A stretch of DNA of 64,000 nucleotides from [Erwinia] mediterraneensis (GCF_900604315.1 NZ_LR026980.1:62001-126000), one strand, 5' to 3'; numbered from the stretch's first letter, positions 18,501 through 27,119 are shown. Numbers and translations: made by a program. The notes: generated from the sequence alone by a model not told the origin.

Positions 18501-19402
18501 CCCGCCACTTTGCCCTGCCCTATAACAGAAAGCTGTGGAAGCTGCCGCTGACCGAGATGGAAACCTCCTGGCTGGGCGGACGCGTACCACTGCCCGATCT
18601 GGAGCAGATTATTGACGGCGCGCTGCAGCCACTGGCAAAACCGGTTGGGCCTAACGCGCGTTTCGGCTATCCGTTGCGCGGTGGATTCCAGGCGCTGATG
18701 AATGGCTTCCTGCCCCATCTGAAATGCACGCTGGAAACTAATGCCGCCATTGCAAAAATTCTGCCGCAGGCGCATATCGCGATCCTCGCAGACGGACGCC
18801 ATTATCGCTATGACCAGTTAATCAGCACCATGCCCCTGCCGGAACTGATTAAGCTGATGGGAGATGAAGTCCCGCAAAATGTGCAGGCCGCGGCGAAAAA
18901 ATTACGCCATGTCTCGGTACGTTGCGTCAATCTGGGTATTGGCCGTACAGCACTGACGGAGAAACACTGGATTTACTATCCCGGTGAAACCATTTTCCAC
19001 CGTATCTTTGTCCAGGGCAACGCCAGCCCAGAATGTAACCCGGAAGGCAGATTCGGCCTCACTTGCGAAATCACATACTGCCCGGATAACCCCCTGCCGG
19101 CAGAAGGCGAGGCGCTGATTGCCCGCTGTGTGGAGGATTGCATTAAGGTAGGCATGATGCGCGCCGACGATGTGATTCTCACCGCCAATGAGGTGGATAT
19201 GCCTTACGCCTATGTGGTCTACGACCATGCGCGCAAGGCAAACGTCACCCTGATTCGCCAGTGGCTGCTGACGCAGGATATCCATCTGTCGGGTCGTTAC
19301 AGCGAATGGGAGTATTATAATTCTGACCACGCTTTTCTGGCCGGGAAACGGGCAGCGGAGAATGTGAAAACCCAGCTGCTCTCCCAGAGCACGCGCGGAT
19401 AG
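15587..19402 (+). CDS. Tri-domain protein: GH1-like glycosidase / glycosyltransferase / UGM-like flavoprotein
   Basis: A single 1271-residue frame holding three enzymes. Residues ~1-375 resemble clan GH-A family 1 glycosidases, with putative acid/base Glu137 in SPMNEISF and nucleophile Glu291 in LLLAETSH. Residues ~393-765 are a GT-B glycosyltransferase starting IVFSHLRWGFVFQRPQHLL. Residues ~790-1270 form a FAD domain with IIGAGPTGLSAG at 794 and the look of a UDP-galactopyranose-mutase/protoporphyrinogen-oxidase-type flavoprotein. Start ATG 15587 has AGAGGA at 15575-15580. At the first junction, ATG 16763 (residue 393) has its own AGGAG at 16752-16756, so an 879-residue shorter product is likely too. 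No signal peptide or membrane segment is seen. The probable role is in synthesis or remodelling of a surface or storage glycan; this is inference from domain types. Confidence 0.82.
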   Translation: MTLFSSFWQAGYEGADHINPQGNRLSMNEINDHLARAREDYAALRRFNIRTVRESVGWRLAETANGHYDFSSVALRMQAAREQGIQISWTICHYGWPEDLSLFSLDFVPRFAAFCAALARYLVPWYQEAPVYSPMNEISFLSWGIEAGVFFCPDAPEHNRGDASKRQLVRATLAACDAIWQADPRARFLHCDPIIHVIADEDSAACHELTRTLCESQYQAWDMIAGRRDPELGGAEHYLDLIGVNYYHANQWEAFSTRRLYWHLGDPRRKPLHEMLQALQQRYQRPLLLAETSHVGSGRAAWISQIAGQVAQAQLAGVDLLGICLYPIIDRPQWEDTTFWTRSGLWDLDRHGPDPSARQLQPSYAHALRQAQRSLRNFQLFISSAKLAQENGMKQPTLIVFSHLRWGFVFQRPQHLLTRLAQHYRVLFIEEPIYQPGPAGLHESSPAPNITVIQPHTDVDAPGFHDSQIAPLQLLLSTLVDEDERPLVWFYTPMALPLLTPFQPCAVIYDCMDELSAFNHAPRQLQQRESALMSRADLVFTGGTSLYEAKKSKHPQVHCFPSSVDALHFEQALDRNNGHPLQSALPAPRLGYYGVIDERMDLALIAALADSHPDWQIVMVGPVVKIDPATLPQRANIHWFGQQPYEALPQFLAGWDVCLMPFALNASTRFISPTKVLEYMAAQLPVVSTAITDVERHYSGLVAIAYNQQEFIQACENALQLPPAARQQLAEQMGARVAATSWDHTAEQMFQLMHQVMTTSDENTRHAGEPAGLQPAVSWLKPVNEDTDPVPCLIIGAGPTGLSAGYHYGEGAVILEKNDTPGGWCRSVQDKGFTFDYAGHIMFSQDPYVLQLYEMLLGDNLHWQDREAWVYNDGVYTRYPFQSALYGLPAEVIKECILGAIEARYGETEARTVPLEVAAVKGQLRSENRSYRRDCCADGAVPDGETCPAAGDEEASENFEQFIMRTWGKGIARHFALPYNRKLWKLPLTEMETSWLGGRVPLPDLEQIIDGALQPLAKPVGPNARFGYPLRGGFQALMNGFLPHLKCTLETNAAIAKILPQAHIAILADGRHYRYDQLISTMPLPELIKLMGDEVPQNVQAAAKKLRHVSVRCVNLGIGRTALTEKHWIYYPGETIFHRIFVQGNASPECNPEGRFGLTCEITYCPDNPLPAEGEALIARCVEDCIKVGMMRADDVILTANEVDMPYAYVVYDHARKANVTLIRQWLLTQDIHLSGRYSEWEYYNSDHAFLAGKRAAENVKTQLLSQSTRG

Positions 19403-19440
19403 TGGCAACGGATGCCAGCCGAACGCTGGCACCCTGAGCG

Positions 19441-20586
19441 TTATTCCGCAGCCAGCACGGCGCGGCGGCTGTACAGTATGGTTGCTGCCGCAAACAACAA
19501 ACCGCCCACAGCTATGGCCAGCGCGGGCATCAGCGAATGAAACAGTGAGACGCTGAGCGCAGAAACCAGCGGGCCGGCAAGCTGACCACTGGCGTAGCCG
19601 GTGGTCAGTACCCCCACCATGCGCGACACCTGTCCCTGATGCAGCTCACGTCCCCGACGCATCGTCAACTGCATAATGGCGAGAAAGCAGCCGCCAGTCA
19701 GCAGTGTAGCGGTAATCAGTCCCAGCTCGTTTTGCCAGATAATCACGCTCGCCACGCCCATGCCCTGCAACCCCAGCGCGAACGCCAGCGCCCTGGTGCT
19801 ACTGACGCGCATGCCGAAGAAGATCACCATCAGCACACCGGCAATTGCAGCAAGGCCAAAAAGCGGCCAGAACAGGGCGCTCAGTGCGCTACCCGGTAAC
19901 AGGGTATGCGCCAGCTGCGACAAAAAGGTAACGGGGATGATATAACCAAATCCCGCCAGGGTATAAGCCACCAGCAGCGTACGCGGCGTGGCCGCAGCGG
20001 ATTGGGCGTCCTCCTGGCTTTCTGCCTTATCCGCCAGCGATTTTGGCAGCAGCGGAATAAACAGCAGTGCGATCAGCAGTGCGACTCCGCCATAGACCTG
20101 CCAGCTCTGGGCCGCGCTGGCATGATGGGCAGCCAGCAGCCAGGCGAGCAGGCCCGTCAGCGCTATCCCTGCCCCCGGACCGGAAAAAACGGCGGCAGAG
20201 AGACGCGGGCTGTTACGTTGCGCCAGCTGTGCCTGCGTCCAGGCGGTAACAATAATCAATGCCCAGGCTCCCCCGACGCCGGCAATAAAACGGCAAACGC
20301 ACTGAAACCAGAGACTGGCCGACAGAAACGAGAAAAAGGTCACCGCCGCCGTCGCCCACAATCCAACATGCAGATGCAGCGCCAGCCGCTTACGCAACCC
20401 GATCACATAAATGGAACCCAGCAGGTAACCGACATAATTCATCGATGCCAGCAGACCTGCACTGAAGAGCGTCAGACTCCCCTCGTTAATCATCACCGGT
20501 AGCTGCGGGGTCAGTGAAAAACGGCCCATGCCCATGACAGCAATCAGGGTAAAGCATCCGGTGAGTGCAATCGCAGCACTTTTCAT
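19441..20586 (-). CDS. MFS transporter, YbfB/YjiJ-like
   Basis: A 381-residue major facilitator protein with ~12 hydrophobic segments. The N-terminal GMGRFSLTPQLPVMINEGSL and NYVGYLLGSI stretch is characteristic of the YbfB/YjiJ group. ATG 20586 starts the first membrane helix; the frame remains open to 20892 but the extra ~100 residues are Cys/Arg-rich and not family-like. The start has only a weak ribosome site (AAGAA). It is convergent with the fusion gene, with a short GCCAGC/GCTGGC hairpin between the stops. Substrate unknown. Confidence 0.85.
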   Translation of the reverse strand: MKSAAIALTGCFTLIAVMGMGRFSLTPQLPVMINEGSLTLFSAGLLASMNYVGYLLGSIYVIGLRKRLALHLHVGLWATAAVTFFSFLSASLWFQCVCRFIAGVGGAWALIIVTAWTQAQLAQRNSPRLSAAVFSGPGAGIALTGLLAWLLAAHHASAAQSWQVYGGVALLIALLFIPLLPKSLADKAESQEDAQSAAATPRTLLVAYTLAGFGYIIPVTFLSQLAHTLLPGSALSALFWPLFGLAAIAGVLMVIFFGMRVSSTRALAFALGLQGMGVASVIIWQNELGLITATLLTGGCFLAIMQLTMRRGRELHQGQVSRMVGVLTTGYASGQLAGPLVSALSVSLFHSLMPALAIAVGGLLFAAATILYSRRAVLAAE

Positions 20587-20840
20587 AGTGAAAATTCTTA
20601 TCAGCAACAAAACAGGCGCACACGTTAAAGGTGACCGGCCATAAAGAAAATACGCCAGTTTATTCCCGAATAAAAAAATAGTTTTACGGGGGATGCTGTC
20701 TCTCCGCAGATCAGAGCAAGCTGCAGCGCCCGGCCCTGTCCGCCACAGTATCTCTGCGCAAAAGTGCGCCCGCCGGTAGCCGGTTAAACAGCGTTGTGAC
20801 GCACAGCCTTTATCGTGATAAAAACAGAAAGGGCGAAATA

Positions 20841-20874
20841 AAAAGGCCCCCGCGTCGTCTGGCAGAGGCCTTTT
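20841..20874. terminator. Terminator-like hairpin
   Basis: AAAAGGCC at 20841-20848 pairs with GGCCTTTT at 20867-20874. A/T-rich on both sides, so it may work in either direction; T run is best on the minus strand. No gene clearly ends here except the doubtful frame 20911-21123. Confidence 0.5.
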
Positions 20875-20910
20875 AAAATACTTCAGATTCACTGTTTCGC
20901 ATTAATTAAC

Positions 20911-21123
20911 TTAATAATGTCGTACTGCTTCGATACCGTGTTGAGACGTACTGGTGGTCCCAGGAATATTCGACACTCGATAACATGTCCTCCCATACGT
21001 TGAACCTAATGGTAATGCTCCGTATGTATCCTCCGGTCCTGAGAAAAACCAAAGGTATAGATCACCTGAACGATTAAACGCCTCATCTGTAACGCTGTTT
21101 ACCGCTATTCTGGCCTGTTGCAT
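20911..21123 (-). CDS. Doubtful 70-codon reading frame
   Basis: Encodes 70 residues with an aromatic DLYLWFFSGPEDTYG stretch. It has no ribosome site and no family I know, but it is followed on its strand by the hairpin at 20841-20874. It may be a remnant of a decayed gene. Confidence 0.2.
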   Translation of the reverse strand: MQQARIAVNSVTDEAFNRSGDLYLWFFSGPEDTYGALPLGSTYGRTCYRVSNIPGTTSTSQHGIEAVRHY

Positions 21124-21676
21124 GCATAAACAGTTGAATAACCCAAACGCGCGCAGAGAGTCGCTTTTCGCCCTTGCGTCCCCCCTGTTATGCGACAGTC
21201 AAACTTTACTGCAAGGCCTGAAAGCTCCATCATAACGGCAGGCAATCTGCCCGTTATGATTACCCCATAAAACATACACTTCGCGGCCTTTATCGCATCC
21301 TTTTTACGTAAACAACAGCACAATAACGCTTACTGGTATATTGTGTCGCTGTTATTCTTAAATTTAGTTGCTTTAACGGCCATGTCAATATTATTTCGCA
21401 CTGTTTTCCGCTGATCTTAATCATTAGAATAAAGCTACTGACATTTATATTAATTCGTCATAGCGACCTCTTTCTCTCCTGTTTTGTGCATGATTAACCA
21501 CGCTAATAATTGGCGTAATACATCGCTTAATTCAGGAAGGATAAAAATTTCAGCGAAACGCAAGGGGCATAACGCAACGGTGAAACGAACCGCCGACGGC
21601 TCCGTTCCGTTTATTGACATCCGCTGTTTCTCTTTGCTGACGCTTGTGCTTTGCAGCAATAATCTCTCCCCCGTAG

Positions 21677-21710
21677 CTTAAGGTTTCCTTAATCTTCCGT
21701 AGTTATACTT
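21677..21710 (+). promoter_or_regulatory. PmrA box and -10 element of the pmrR-like gene
   Basis: CTTAAG (21677-21682), five bases, CTTAAT (21688-21693) is the direct-repeat YTTAAG-N5-YTTAAG pattern bound by phosphorylated PmrA/BasR. TATACT follows at 21705-21710, so the second half-site occupies the place of a -35 element, as in activated PmrA promoters. The gene's ATG is 25 bp beyond. Confidence 0.85.
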
Positions 21711-21734
21711 TTCTGAACCTTTAAGGAGCGGATG

Positions 21735-21833
21735 ATGAAAAAACAGGCTGAGTGGTCAATGAATGAATATGTGTCGCTGTTGCTTTGCGTGACAGTTATT
21801 TTGAGTTTCCTGAAAATATGGTTTACCACCTGA
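21735..21833 (+). CDS. pmrR: PmrR-like 32-residue membrane peptide
   Basis: A micro-gene too short for usual callers. ATG 21735 is six bases after a perfect AAGGAG (21723-21728); an ATG at 21732 is too close. The product has a short charged N-terminus (MKKQAEW) and one hydrophobic helix (~12-28) ending in SFLKIWFTT, close to the SFLYIWFATY end I recall for enterobacterial PmrR. PmrR is a PmrA-activated inner-membrane peptide that inhibits LpxT, so that lipid A phosphates stay available for EptA. The gene lies 4 bp from the stop of the opposing pmrB and has a PmrA box in its promoter. The C-terminal match and context are seen; the inhibitory function is inferred. Confidence 0.82.
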   Translation: MKKQAEWSMNEYVSLLLCVTVILSFLKIWFTT

Positions 21834-21837
21834 TTGT

Positions 21838-22914
21838 TTACTCAGGAAAACAGATACAGGCCTGACAGCCAGGCCCGGGATTTCGGTTTTCAAGAAAAAA
21901 CTGTCCTTTATGCAACTGGACAATACGGGTGACAATGCTCAGTCCGAGGCCGATGCCGCCATAACGCTGATCCATACGGACGAAAGCCCGGCTCAGCTCC
22001 CCGCTTTTGCTTTCATCAATGCCCGGCCCTTCATCTTCCACTATCAGTGTGGGAGAAGGTAAGGCTACAACTTTCACACTAACCCGACTCTTTTCCGGGC
22101 TGTAGCGACAGGCATTTTCCACCAGATTACGCAGCAGTACGCGTAACAACGTCGCATCTCCACGCAGAGTCACATCCTCAGGCAGGCTGATGCTCAGTTG
22201 CTGCTGGCGTGTCATCAGCATAATCTCCAGTTCCTCCTGCATCGGCAACACCACATCTCTGCCCAGCATCAGACTCTGGTAATTCCCTGCGGTAAATGAT
22301 TGACCGACACGTGCCAGCTGGAGTAACTGCGATACACTGTTTGTCATTTGATCCAGACGTTGAATAAGCGGCTGGACCGGGATCTGATAGGTTTTCTCAA
22401 TCAGTTCCAGGTGCAGCCTCAGACCGGCAAGGGGCGTACGCAGTTCATGGGCGACATCAGCCGTAAACAGCCGTTCCCGTTCCAGATTGGCCGCCAGGCG
22501 CGAAACCAGTTGATTGATGGCCACCGTTACCGCATCGATTTCCCGTACGGCACTGTGATAATTCACCGGCGCAATCTCATCTTCTCTGCGGTTTTCCAGT
22601 TGCCGCTGCAGTTCCAGCAAGGGGCGGGTTATCCATTTTACCGCCTGAAAGCAGAGCCCCAGCGTCAGGGCGATCATGACCAGACTGGGCAGCGCCAGGC
22701 TGGCCAGCGCTTCATGAATCTCCTTTTCCACATGGCCCTGTTCATCACGATGCAGCAACGCAGCCTCAACCAGCAGCTCTATCTGCTCTTTGCTTTCATG
22801 CCATAACCAAAGCACGCTGATGACCTGACAGAAAAACAGAATAAATCCTATGGTTATCAGCAATCGAAAACGCAGAGTTTGGCTGTTTTTTCCCATCCCA
22901 AAGAAACGACTCAT
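21838..22914 (-). CDS. pmrB: Sensor histidine kinase PmrB (BasS)
   Basis: Membrane sensor that phosphorylates PmrA in response to Fe(III), Al(III) or mild acid. The 358 residues show TM1 at ~16-38, a ~33-residue periplasmic loop, TM2 at ~72-90, HAMP, the phospho-acceptor His156 in [13 protein letters not shown], and a HATPase domain with [11 protein letters not shown] and VEDEGPGI. The loop contains two ExxE sequences (EQIE 43-46, EIHE 65-68), the motif used for iron sensing in PmrB. Starts in a 4-bp overlap with pmrA; last gene of the eptA-pmrA-pmrB operon. Confidence 0.93.
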   Translation of the reverse strand: MSRFFGMGKNSQTLRFRLLITIGFILFFCQVISVLWLWHESKEQIELLVEAALLHRDEQGHVEKEIHEALASLALPSLVMIALTLGLCFQAVKWITRPLLELQRQLENRREDEIAPVNYHSAVREIDAVTVAINQLVSRLAANLERERLFTADVAHELRTPLAGLRLHLELIEKTYQIPVQPLIQRLDQMTNSVSQLLQLARVGQSFTAGNYQSLMLGRDVVLPMQEELEIMLMTRQQQLSISLPEDVTLRGDATLLRVLLRNLVENACRYSPEKSRVSVKVVALPSPTLIVEDEGPGIDESKSGELSRAFVRMDQRYGGIGLGLSIVTRIVQLHKGQFFLENRNPGPGCQACICFPE

Positions 22915-23591
22915 AGCGGTTCACTTTGTTCTGTGTTCCGGATCAGGGTATAGCCAAATCCGCGCACGGTGCGGATCGACGCTTTACCGATCTTATCCCG
23001 TAAGTTGTGGATATGCACCTCAAGCGTATTGGTCGAAGGTTCAGATTCCCAGTTATAAATATCGTGATAAAGAATTTCACGATGTACGGGATTACCGGCT
23101 TTCAACATCAGGCGAGCCAGGATCGCATACTCTTTCGGCGTTAAGTCAAGCACTGTGCCGGCCAGATAGATCTGGCGGTGGTTCATATCCAGCGTCAGAT
23201 CGTTGACCTGCACCAGGCTCTCCCCCTGACTGACATGCCGGCGGATAAGCGCACGGAGACGGGCAAGTAATTCATCAAGCGCGAAGGGCTTGATAAGATA
23301 ATCATCAGCGCCCGCATCCAGGCCAGCAATACGCTCGCTTACCGTATCCCTGGCCGTGAGGATAAGCACAGGCAGCATGATTTTCTGCCGTCTGAGACGC
23401 AGCAGGAGTTTCAAACCATCCTCATCAGGCAACCCCAGATCGAGAATAAGCAGGCTATAAATCCCGGCATCCAGGCTGGCCTCGGCTTCACGTACGGTGG
23501 ATACGCCGTCACAGACATACCCTTCCCGCTGCACGGCCATTATCAGCCCCTGCAACAGCAGGGTATCATCCTCAACAATTAATATTTTCAT
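22911..23591 (-). CDS. pmrA: Response regulator PmrA (BasR)
   Basis: OmpR-family activator of lipid A modification genes. The 226 residues start [15 protein letters not shown]; the phosphorylated residue is Asp51 in [11 protein letters not shown]. The C-terminal winged helix has [17 protein letters not shown] and [19 protein letters not shown] with the final [10 protein letters not shown], as in Salmonella PmrA. I chose ATG 23591 (AGGAAAAG upstream), overlapping the eptA stop by 4 bp; six extra residues from the longer frame are not family-like. Its target boxes are visible at both ends of the locus. Confidence 0.94.
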   Translation of the reverse strand: MKILIVEDDTLLLQGLIMAVQREGYVCDGVSTVREAEASLDAGIYSLLILDLGLPDEDGLKLLLRLRRQKIMLPVLILTARDTVSERIAGLDAGADDYLIKPFALDELLARLRALIRRHVSQGESLVQVNDLTLDMNHRQIYLAGTVLDLTPKEYAILARLMLKAGNPVHREILYHDIYNWESEPSTNTLEVHIHNLRDKIGKASIRTVRGFGYTLIRNTEQSEPL

Positions 23592-25231
23592 CTTTTCCTG
23601 TTTCGACACATCGACAGGATGTCATCAGCGGACTGGTATTCCCGGGTCAGGGTGCCTGTCAGTCCTAACATGGTTGAAAACAGATTATCCTGCGAAAAAG
23701 AGTCTGACAATGCGAGCCTGGAAAGGCACGGCATATCTATCCCATAGCGCTTCTGGTACTCATCAGATAACCAGATCAGCAAAGGCACATGTTTTTGCTG
23801 CTCTGGTGCAATGGCGTAGGGCATGCCATGCAAATAGATCCCCTTTTCACCCAGTGATTCGCCATGATCAGACAGATAGACGAGACTGGTGGTAAAGGTA
23901 TCCTGATGCGCCTGTAATAAGCGTATCGCTTTATCTACAATATAATCGACATACAGGATAGTGTTATCATACGTATTGACCAGCTGCGTTTCGGAGCAGC
24001 TCTGAATTTCATTTGTGTCGCAGTCTGGGACAAATTTACGGAACTGCGGCGGATAACGATGAGAATAAGTTGGGCCATGGCTGCCTATCGTATGCAAAAC
24101 AATAAGACCATTGCCCTTTAAATGACGAATGTATTCGTCAAGGCCGTGGAATAACACATCGTCGTAGCATTCTCCTTTGATGCACATGCCGGGGAGATTC
24201 AGCGCGGTCATATCCTGATGGGGCACACGGTCACAGGCACCTTTGCACCCCCCGTCATTTTCATTCCACAACACCTGAATGCCCGCCCGCTGCACAATAT
24301 CCAGCAGTCCTTCCTGATGGCTGGCCAGTGACTCGTCATAATGTGAGCGCGGCATATTAGAAAACATACAGGGCACAGATACTGCCGTCGCTGTTCCACA
24401 AGAGAGTGTATGTGGGAAAAAGATCACCTGATCCTGGGCCAGTTTTGGGTTAGTCGGCTTGATATAACCTGCCAGAGAAAAATTATCGGCGCGGGAAGTC
24501 TCACCCACTATCAGGATAGTCAGGTTCTTTTTCGTGCCAGCCGCCATCCGGGGATCCAGGTGCGCATCCAGACCAATACGCACTAAAGGCTGATTATCCA
24601 GACGGTGATGGGAATAATAAGACCAGGAAGCAGCAATGCTGTTTGACGGATTCAGCGCTTTAACTATTTCTTTGTGGTTACGAAACAGCGAAGCGTAATC
24701 TTTATAAAACAGCAGCGCCACTATCATTATCAGCAACGCTGAAATCAACAGGTTAAGGCCGCCTTTAGCCATCGCTCTCCACAGGGAGGCGGATGGCTTA
24801 ATACGCACCCAGAAAGCCAGCCCGACCATTAACAGGCCGGCAACAGCGAAATAGAGCAGAAAGCGGGGAGTCAGTAAGGCAATGCTTTCCGCTGCGGTGG
24901 TATCAAGTATATTCACCACCATTGAACGGTCGAGGATAATACCGTAGTTCTGAATAAAGAACTGGGCCGCCGCAGAAACCAGAATGAACAGGCTCAGGAC
25001 AATTCTTTCCAGACCGATCAAGGCGAAAAGCGTGGCGACAATATTAATGACGCACAACGCCACCAGCGGCATGGAAAGAAACACCAGCACATTGTGTAAC
25101 GAGCTTAACGGATATACCGCAAGCACCTGGCGGTAGAAAGCCAGATTCAAAAAAACAGCAATATAAGCCGAAAATAACACCAGAAACCTTTGCTGACTCA
25201 GCGCCGGTTTGTGCACATTCATTAAGGACAT
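23588..25231 (-). CDS. eptA: Lipid A phosphoethanolamine transferase EptA (PmrC)
   Basis: Inner-membrane enzyme that adds phosphoethanolamine to lipid A phosphates, lowering binding of polymyxin and host cationic peptides. The 547 residues comprise five N-terminal membrane helices (~12-180) and a periplasmic alkaline-phosphatase-fold domain. The nucleophile Thr280 lies in [12 protein letters not shown] and the zinc ligand Glu244 in [20 protein letters not shown] supplies the Asp-His metal ligands. First gene of the pmrCAB operon, preceded by a PmrA box at 25278-25294. Confidence 0.93.
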   Translation of the reverse strand: MSLMNVHKPALSQQRFLVLFSAYIAVFLNLAFYRQVLAVYPLSSLHNVLVFLSMPLVALCVINIVATLFALIGLERIVLSLFILVSAAAQFFIQNYGIILDRSMVVNILDTTAAESIALLTPRFLLYFAVAGLLMVGLAFWVRIKPSASLWRAMAKGGLNLLISALLIMIVALLFYKDYASLFRNHKEIVKALNPSNSIAASWSYYSHHRLDNQPLVRIGLDAHLDPRMAAGTKKNLTILIVGETSRADNFSLAGYIKPTNPKLAQDQVIFFPHTLSCGTATAVSVPCMFSNMPRSHYDESLASHQEGLLDIVQRAGIQVLWNENDGGCKGACDRVPHQDMTALNLPGMCIKGECYDDVLFHGLDEYIRHLKGNGLIVLHTIGSHGPTYSHRYPPQFRKFVPDCDTNEIQSCSETQLVNTYDNTILYVDYIVDKAIRLLQAHQDTFTTSLVYLSDHGESLGEKGIYLHGMPYAIAPEQQKHVPLLIWLSDEYQKRYGIDMPCLSRLALSDSFSQDNLFSTMLGLTGTLTREYQSADDILSMCRNRKR

Positions 25232-25277
25232 ACAGGGATTCCGCCATCAACAGAACCGCCAAGCATGACAGGCAAAC

Positions 25278-25294
25278 CTTAGGAAAACCTTAAA
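25278..25294 (-). promoter_or_regulatory. PmrA box upstream of eptA
   Basis: Read on the minus strand: TTTAAG, five bases, CCTAAG, one mismatch from YTTAAG-N5-YTTAAG. It lies ~50 bp before the eptA start, consistent with autoregulation of the operon. Confidence 0.8.
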
Positions 25295-25335
25295 TGGTTT
25301 GCGGTGAGCGTATTTGACCGCAGGTTACAGGAGTT

Positions 25336-25409
25336 TATCCCTGTTAAGGGATAAAGTTGACGATATCCCTTAACAGGGATAAATTAATCATTAACCTTTA
25401 TAGCGGATA
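25336..25409 (+). promoter_or_regulatory. HipB operators and hip promoter
   Basis: Two exact copies of the HipB operator TATCC-N8-GGATA occur at 25336-25353 and 25364-25381, 28 bp apart. A third with one mismatch (TAACC-N8-GGATA) lies at 25392-25409, again 28 bp on. A likely promoter, TTGACG (25358-25363) and TAAATT (25380-25385), has the second operator in its spacer, so HipB binding would block RNA polymerase. Confidence 0.88.
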
Positions 25410-25517
25410 AGTAGACTGCCATACCCTGGTGGTCATCTGGCAGCACGCTTTTGCTAAGCCGCAGGCCGTCGCTTGCTTCTCCGGTCATTGCTGTGATTTC
25501 TTATTTGAGTGCTCCTT

Positions 25518-25775
25518 ATGATCTATAGTCCCCGGCAGCTGGCGCATTATCTGAAACTGATCCGCCAGAAAAATCACTGGACGCAGAGTGAGCTGGCTCG
25601 AAAAGTCGGGCTTAAGCAGTCAACCATCTCCCATTTCGAAAACAACCCGGACATGACGACCCTCGCTACCCTGTTTAAAATTCTGCAGGCACTTGAGTTG
25701 CAGATGAATATTCCGGAACAGAGGGAAATGCCAGCGCACCCAGCCGATCACTCTGCAGAGGATAACGAGTGGTGA
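25518..25775 (+). CDS. hipB: Antitoxin/repressor HipB
   Basis: An 85-residue XRE HTH protein that binds and neutralises HipA and represses the operon. IYSPRQLAHYLKLIRQ, WTQSELARKVGLKQSTISHFENN and TTLATLFKILQALELQM track the E. coli HipB sequence, including the recognition helix, and the C-terminal tail ends in EW as there. I chose ATG 25518; GTG 25509 is also in frame and neither has a strong ribosome site. The stop overlaps the start of hipA. Confidence 0.92.
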   Translation: MIYSPRQLAHYLKLIRQKNHWTQSELARKVGLKQSTISHFENNPDMTTLATLFKILQALELQMNIPEQREMPAHPADHSAEDNEW

Positions 25776-27082
25776 TCCAGGAACTCATTGCCTTCATGAA
25801 CGGTGAGCGGGTCGGCGTGTTGAAAAAATATCGCAATGGCGCGCATGTTTTTCAGTATCACGAAAGCTGGCTCAGCAACAGACTGGCCAGGCCCCTTTCT
25901 TTGTCACTGCCCCTGCAGTTACCGGCTATCACGTCAGAAGCGGTTATTAATTACTTTGATAACCTGTTACCCGACAATCCGCTGATCAGGGACAGGATTG
26001 TGGCACGTCATCAGGCAAAATCCCGTCAGCCTTTTGATTTGCTGTATGAAGTTGGCAGAGACAGCGTGGGCGCAGTGATGCTGCTGCCCCCCGGCGAAGC
26101 GTTACCTGATCTGCATATCCGTTATGAACTGCTGAATGAGGAGAAGCTGGAGCGCGTACTGTCAGCGTATAAATCCGCTATCCCGCTGGGCATGATCGAG
26201 GGAGAAGATGATTTTCGTATTTCAGTGGCGGGGGCACAGGAAAAAACCGCGCTGCTGAAAACTGATCTGGGCTGGAGTATCCCGAAAGGCGCCACACCGA
26301 CCTCACATATTATCAAGCTGCCTATTGGTGAAATCCGGCAGCCGTCGGCCACGCTGGACATGAGTGCCAGTGCAGAAAATGAATTTCTCTGTCTTGCCCT
26401 TGCCCGTGAACTTGGTTTCCGGGTCCCGGACGCCACGATTATGACTGTCGGCAGCATCCGGGCGCTGGCCGTTGAGCGTTTTGACCGGCGCTGGAATGCC
26501 GACCGGACACAGCTTATCCGCTTGCCGCAGGAAGATATGTGTCAGGCATTTGGACTGCCTTCCTCCATCAAATATGAAAGCGATGGCGGACCGGGTATCC
26601 GGGAAATTATGGCGCTGCTGATGGGGTCCAGCAATGCGCTGAACGATCGCTTTCATTTTATGAAGTTCCAGGTTTTCCAGTGGTTAATCGGCGCAACGGA
26701 TGGCCATGCCAAAAATTTTTCCTTGTTCATTGAAAAAGGCGGAAGTTACCGGTTAACCCCCTTCTATGATGTGATTTCCGCCTGGCCGGTACTGGGCGGC
26801 ACCGGATTAAATATCCGCAATCTGAAACTGGCGATGGGCCTCACAGCCACGCAGGGGAAAAAATATGCCATTGATAAAATTTTCCCGCGGCATTTTATCG
26901 CGACGGCGAAAAGCGTGAATTTTGATACGGACCAGATGAGGCAGATCCTGGATTTCTTTATTACGGAATTCCCGCAGGCGGTAAAACGGGTTGCGGCAAC
27001 GCTGCCGGACGATTTCCCCTTCCCTATCGCCAACGCCATCTTTCAGAACGCATTGAAAATGCTCGAACGCCTGAAGCGCTGA
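25769..27082 (+). CDS. hipA: Serine/threonine kinase toxin HipA
   Basis: Persistence toxin that phosphorylates glutamyl-tRNA synthetase and stalls translation when free of HipB. The 437 residues keep all key elements: N-terminal subdomain, the P-loop-like segment FRISVAGAQEKTAL with autophosphorylated Ser152 (Ser150 in E. coli), IIKLPIGEIRQP, RALAVERFDRRW, and the catalytic Asp311 in GATDGHAKNFS with LTPFYD as metal loop. It starts with GTG (25769 or 25772), overlapping hipB by 7 bp or 4 bp. Length equals E. coli HipA, so it looks intact. A terminator follows at 27095-27119. Confidence 0.94.
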   Translation: MVIQELIAFMNGERVGVLKKYRNGAHVFQYHESWLSNRLARPLSLSLPLQLPAITSEAVINYFDNLLPDNPLIRDRIVARHQAKSRQPFDLLYEVGRDSVGAVMLLPPGEALPDLHIRYELLNEEKLERVLSAYKSAIPLGMIEGEDDFRISVAGAQEKTALLKTDLGWSIPKGATPTSHIIKLPIGEIRQPSATLDMSASAENEFLCLALARELGFRVPDATIMTVGSIRALAVERFDRRWNADRTQLIRLPQEDMCQAFGLPSSIKYESDGGPGIREIMALLMGSSNALNDRFHFMKFQVFQWLIGATDGHAKNFSLFIEKGGSYRLTPFYDVISAWPVLGGTGLNIRNLKLAMGLTATQGKKYAIDKIFPRHFIATAKSVNFDTDQMRQILDFFITEFPQAVKRVAATLPDDFPFPIANAIFQNALKMLERLKR

Positions 27083-27094
27083 AGCGAAAAGCGG

Positions 27095-27119
27095 ACGCCG
27101 GGGTTTACGCCGGCGTTTT
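27095..27119. terminator. Terminator shared by hipA and the opposing regulator
   Basis: Perfect 7-bp stem ACGCCGG/CCGGCGT with an 8-nt loop, then TTTTC. It overlaps the last codons of the minus-strand regulator gene. Confidence 0.65.

Larger units (their letters stand above)
20587..21734. other. AT-rich intergenic region
   Basis: About 1.15 kb, lower in GC than its neighbours. Several 60-70-codon frames occur (for example 20911-21123 minus, 21105-21323 minus, 21484-21681 plus) but none has a good ribosome site or a recognisable family. A hairpin with A/T flanks sits at 20841-20874. The right end carries the PmrA box and promoter of the pmrR-like gene. Confidence 0.5.

Noticed and set aside
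21105..21323. 72-codon minus-strand frame in the AT-rich gap
   Set aside because: No ribosome site, odd Cys-rich start, no family; overlaps another doubtful frame.
21484..21681. 65-codon plus-strand frame before the pmrR-like gene
   Set aside because: Runs into the PmrA box and has no ribosome site.
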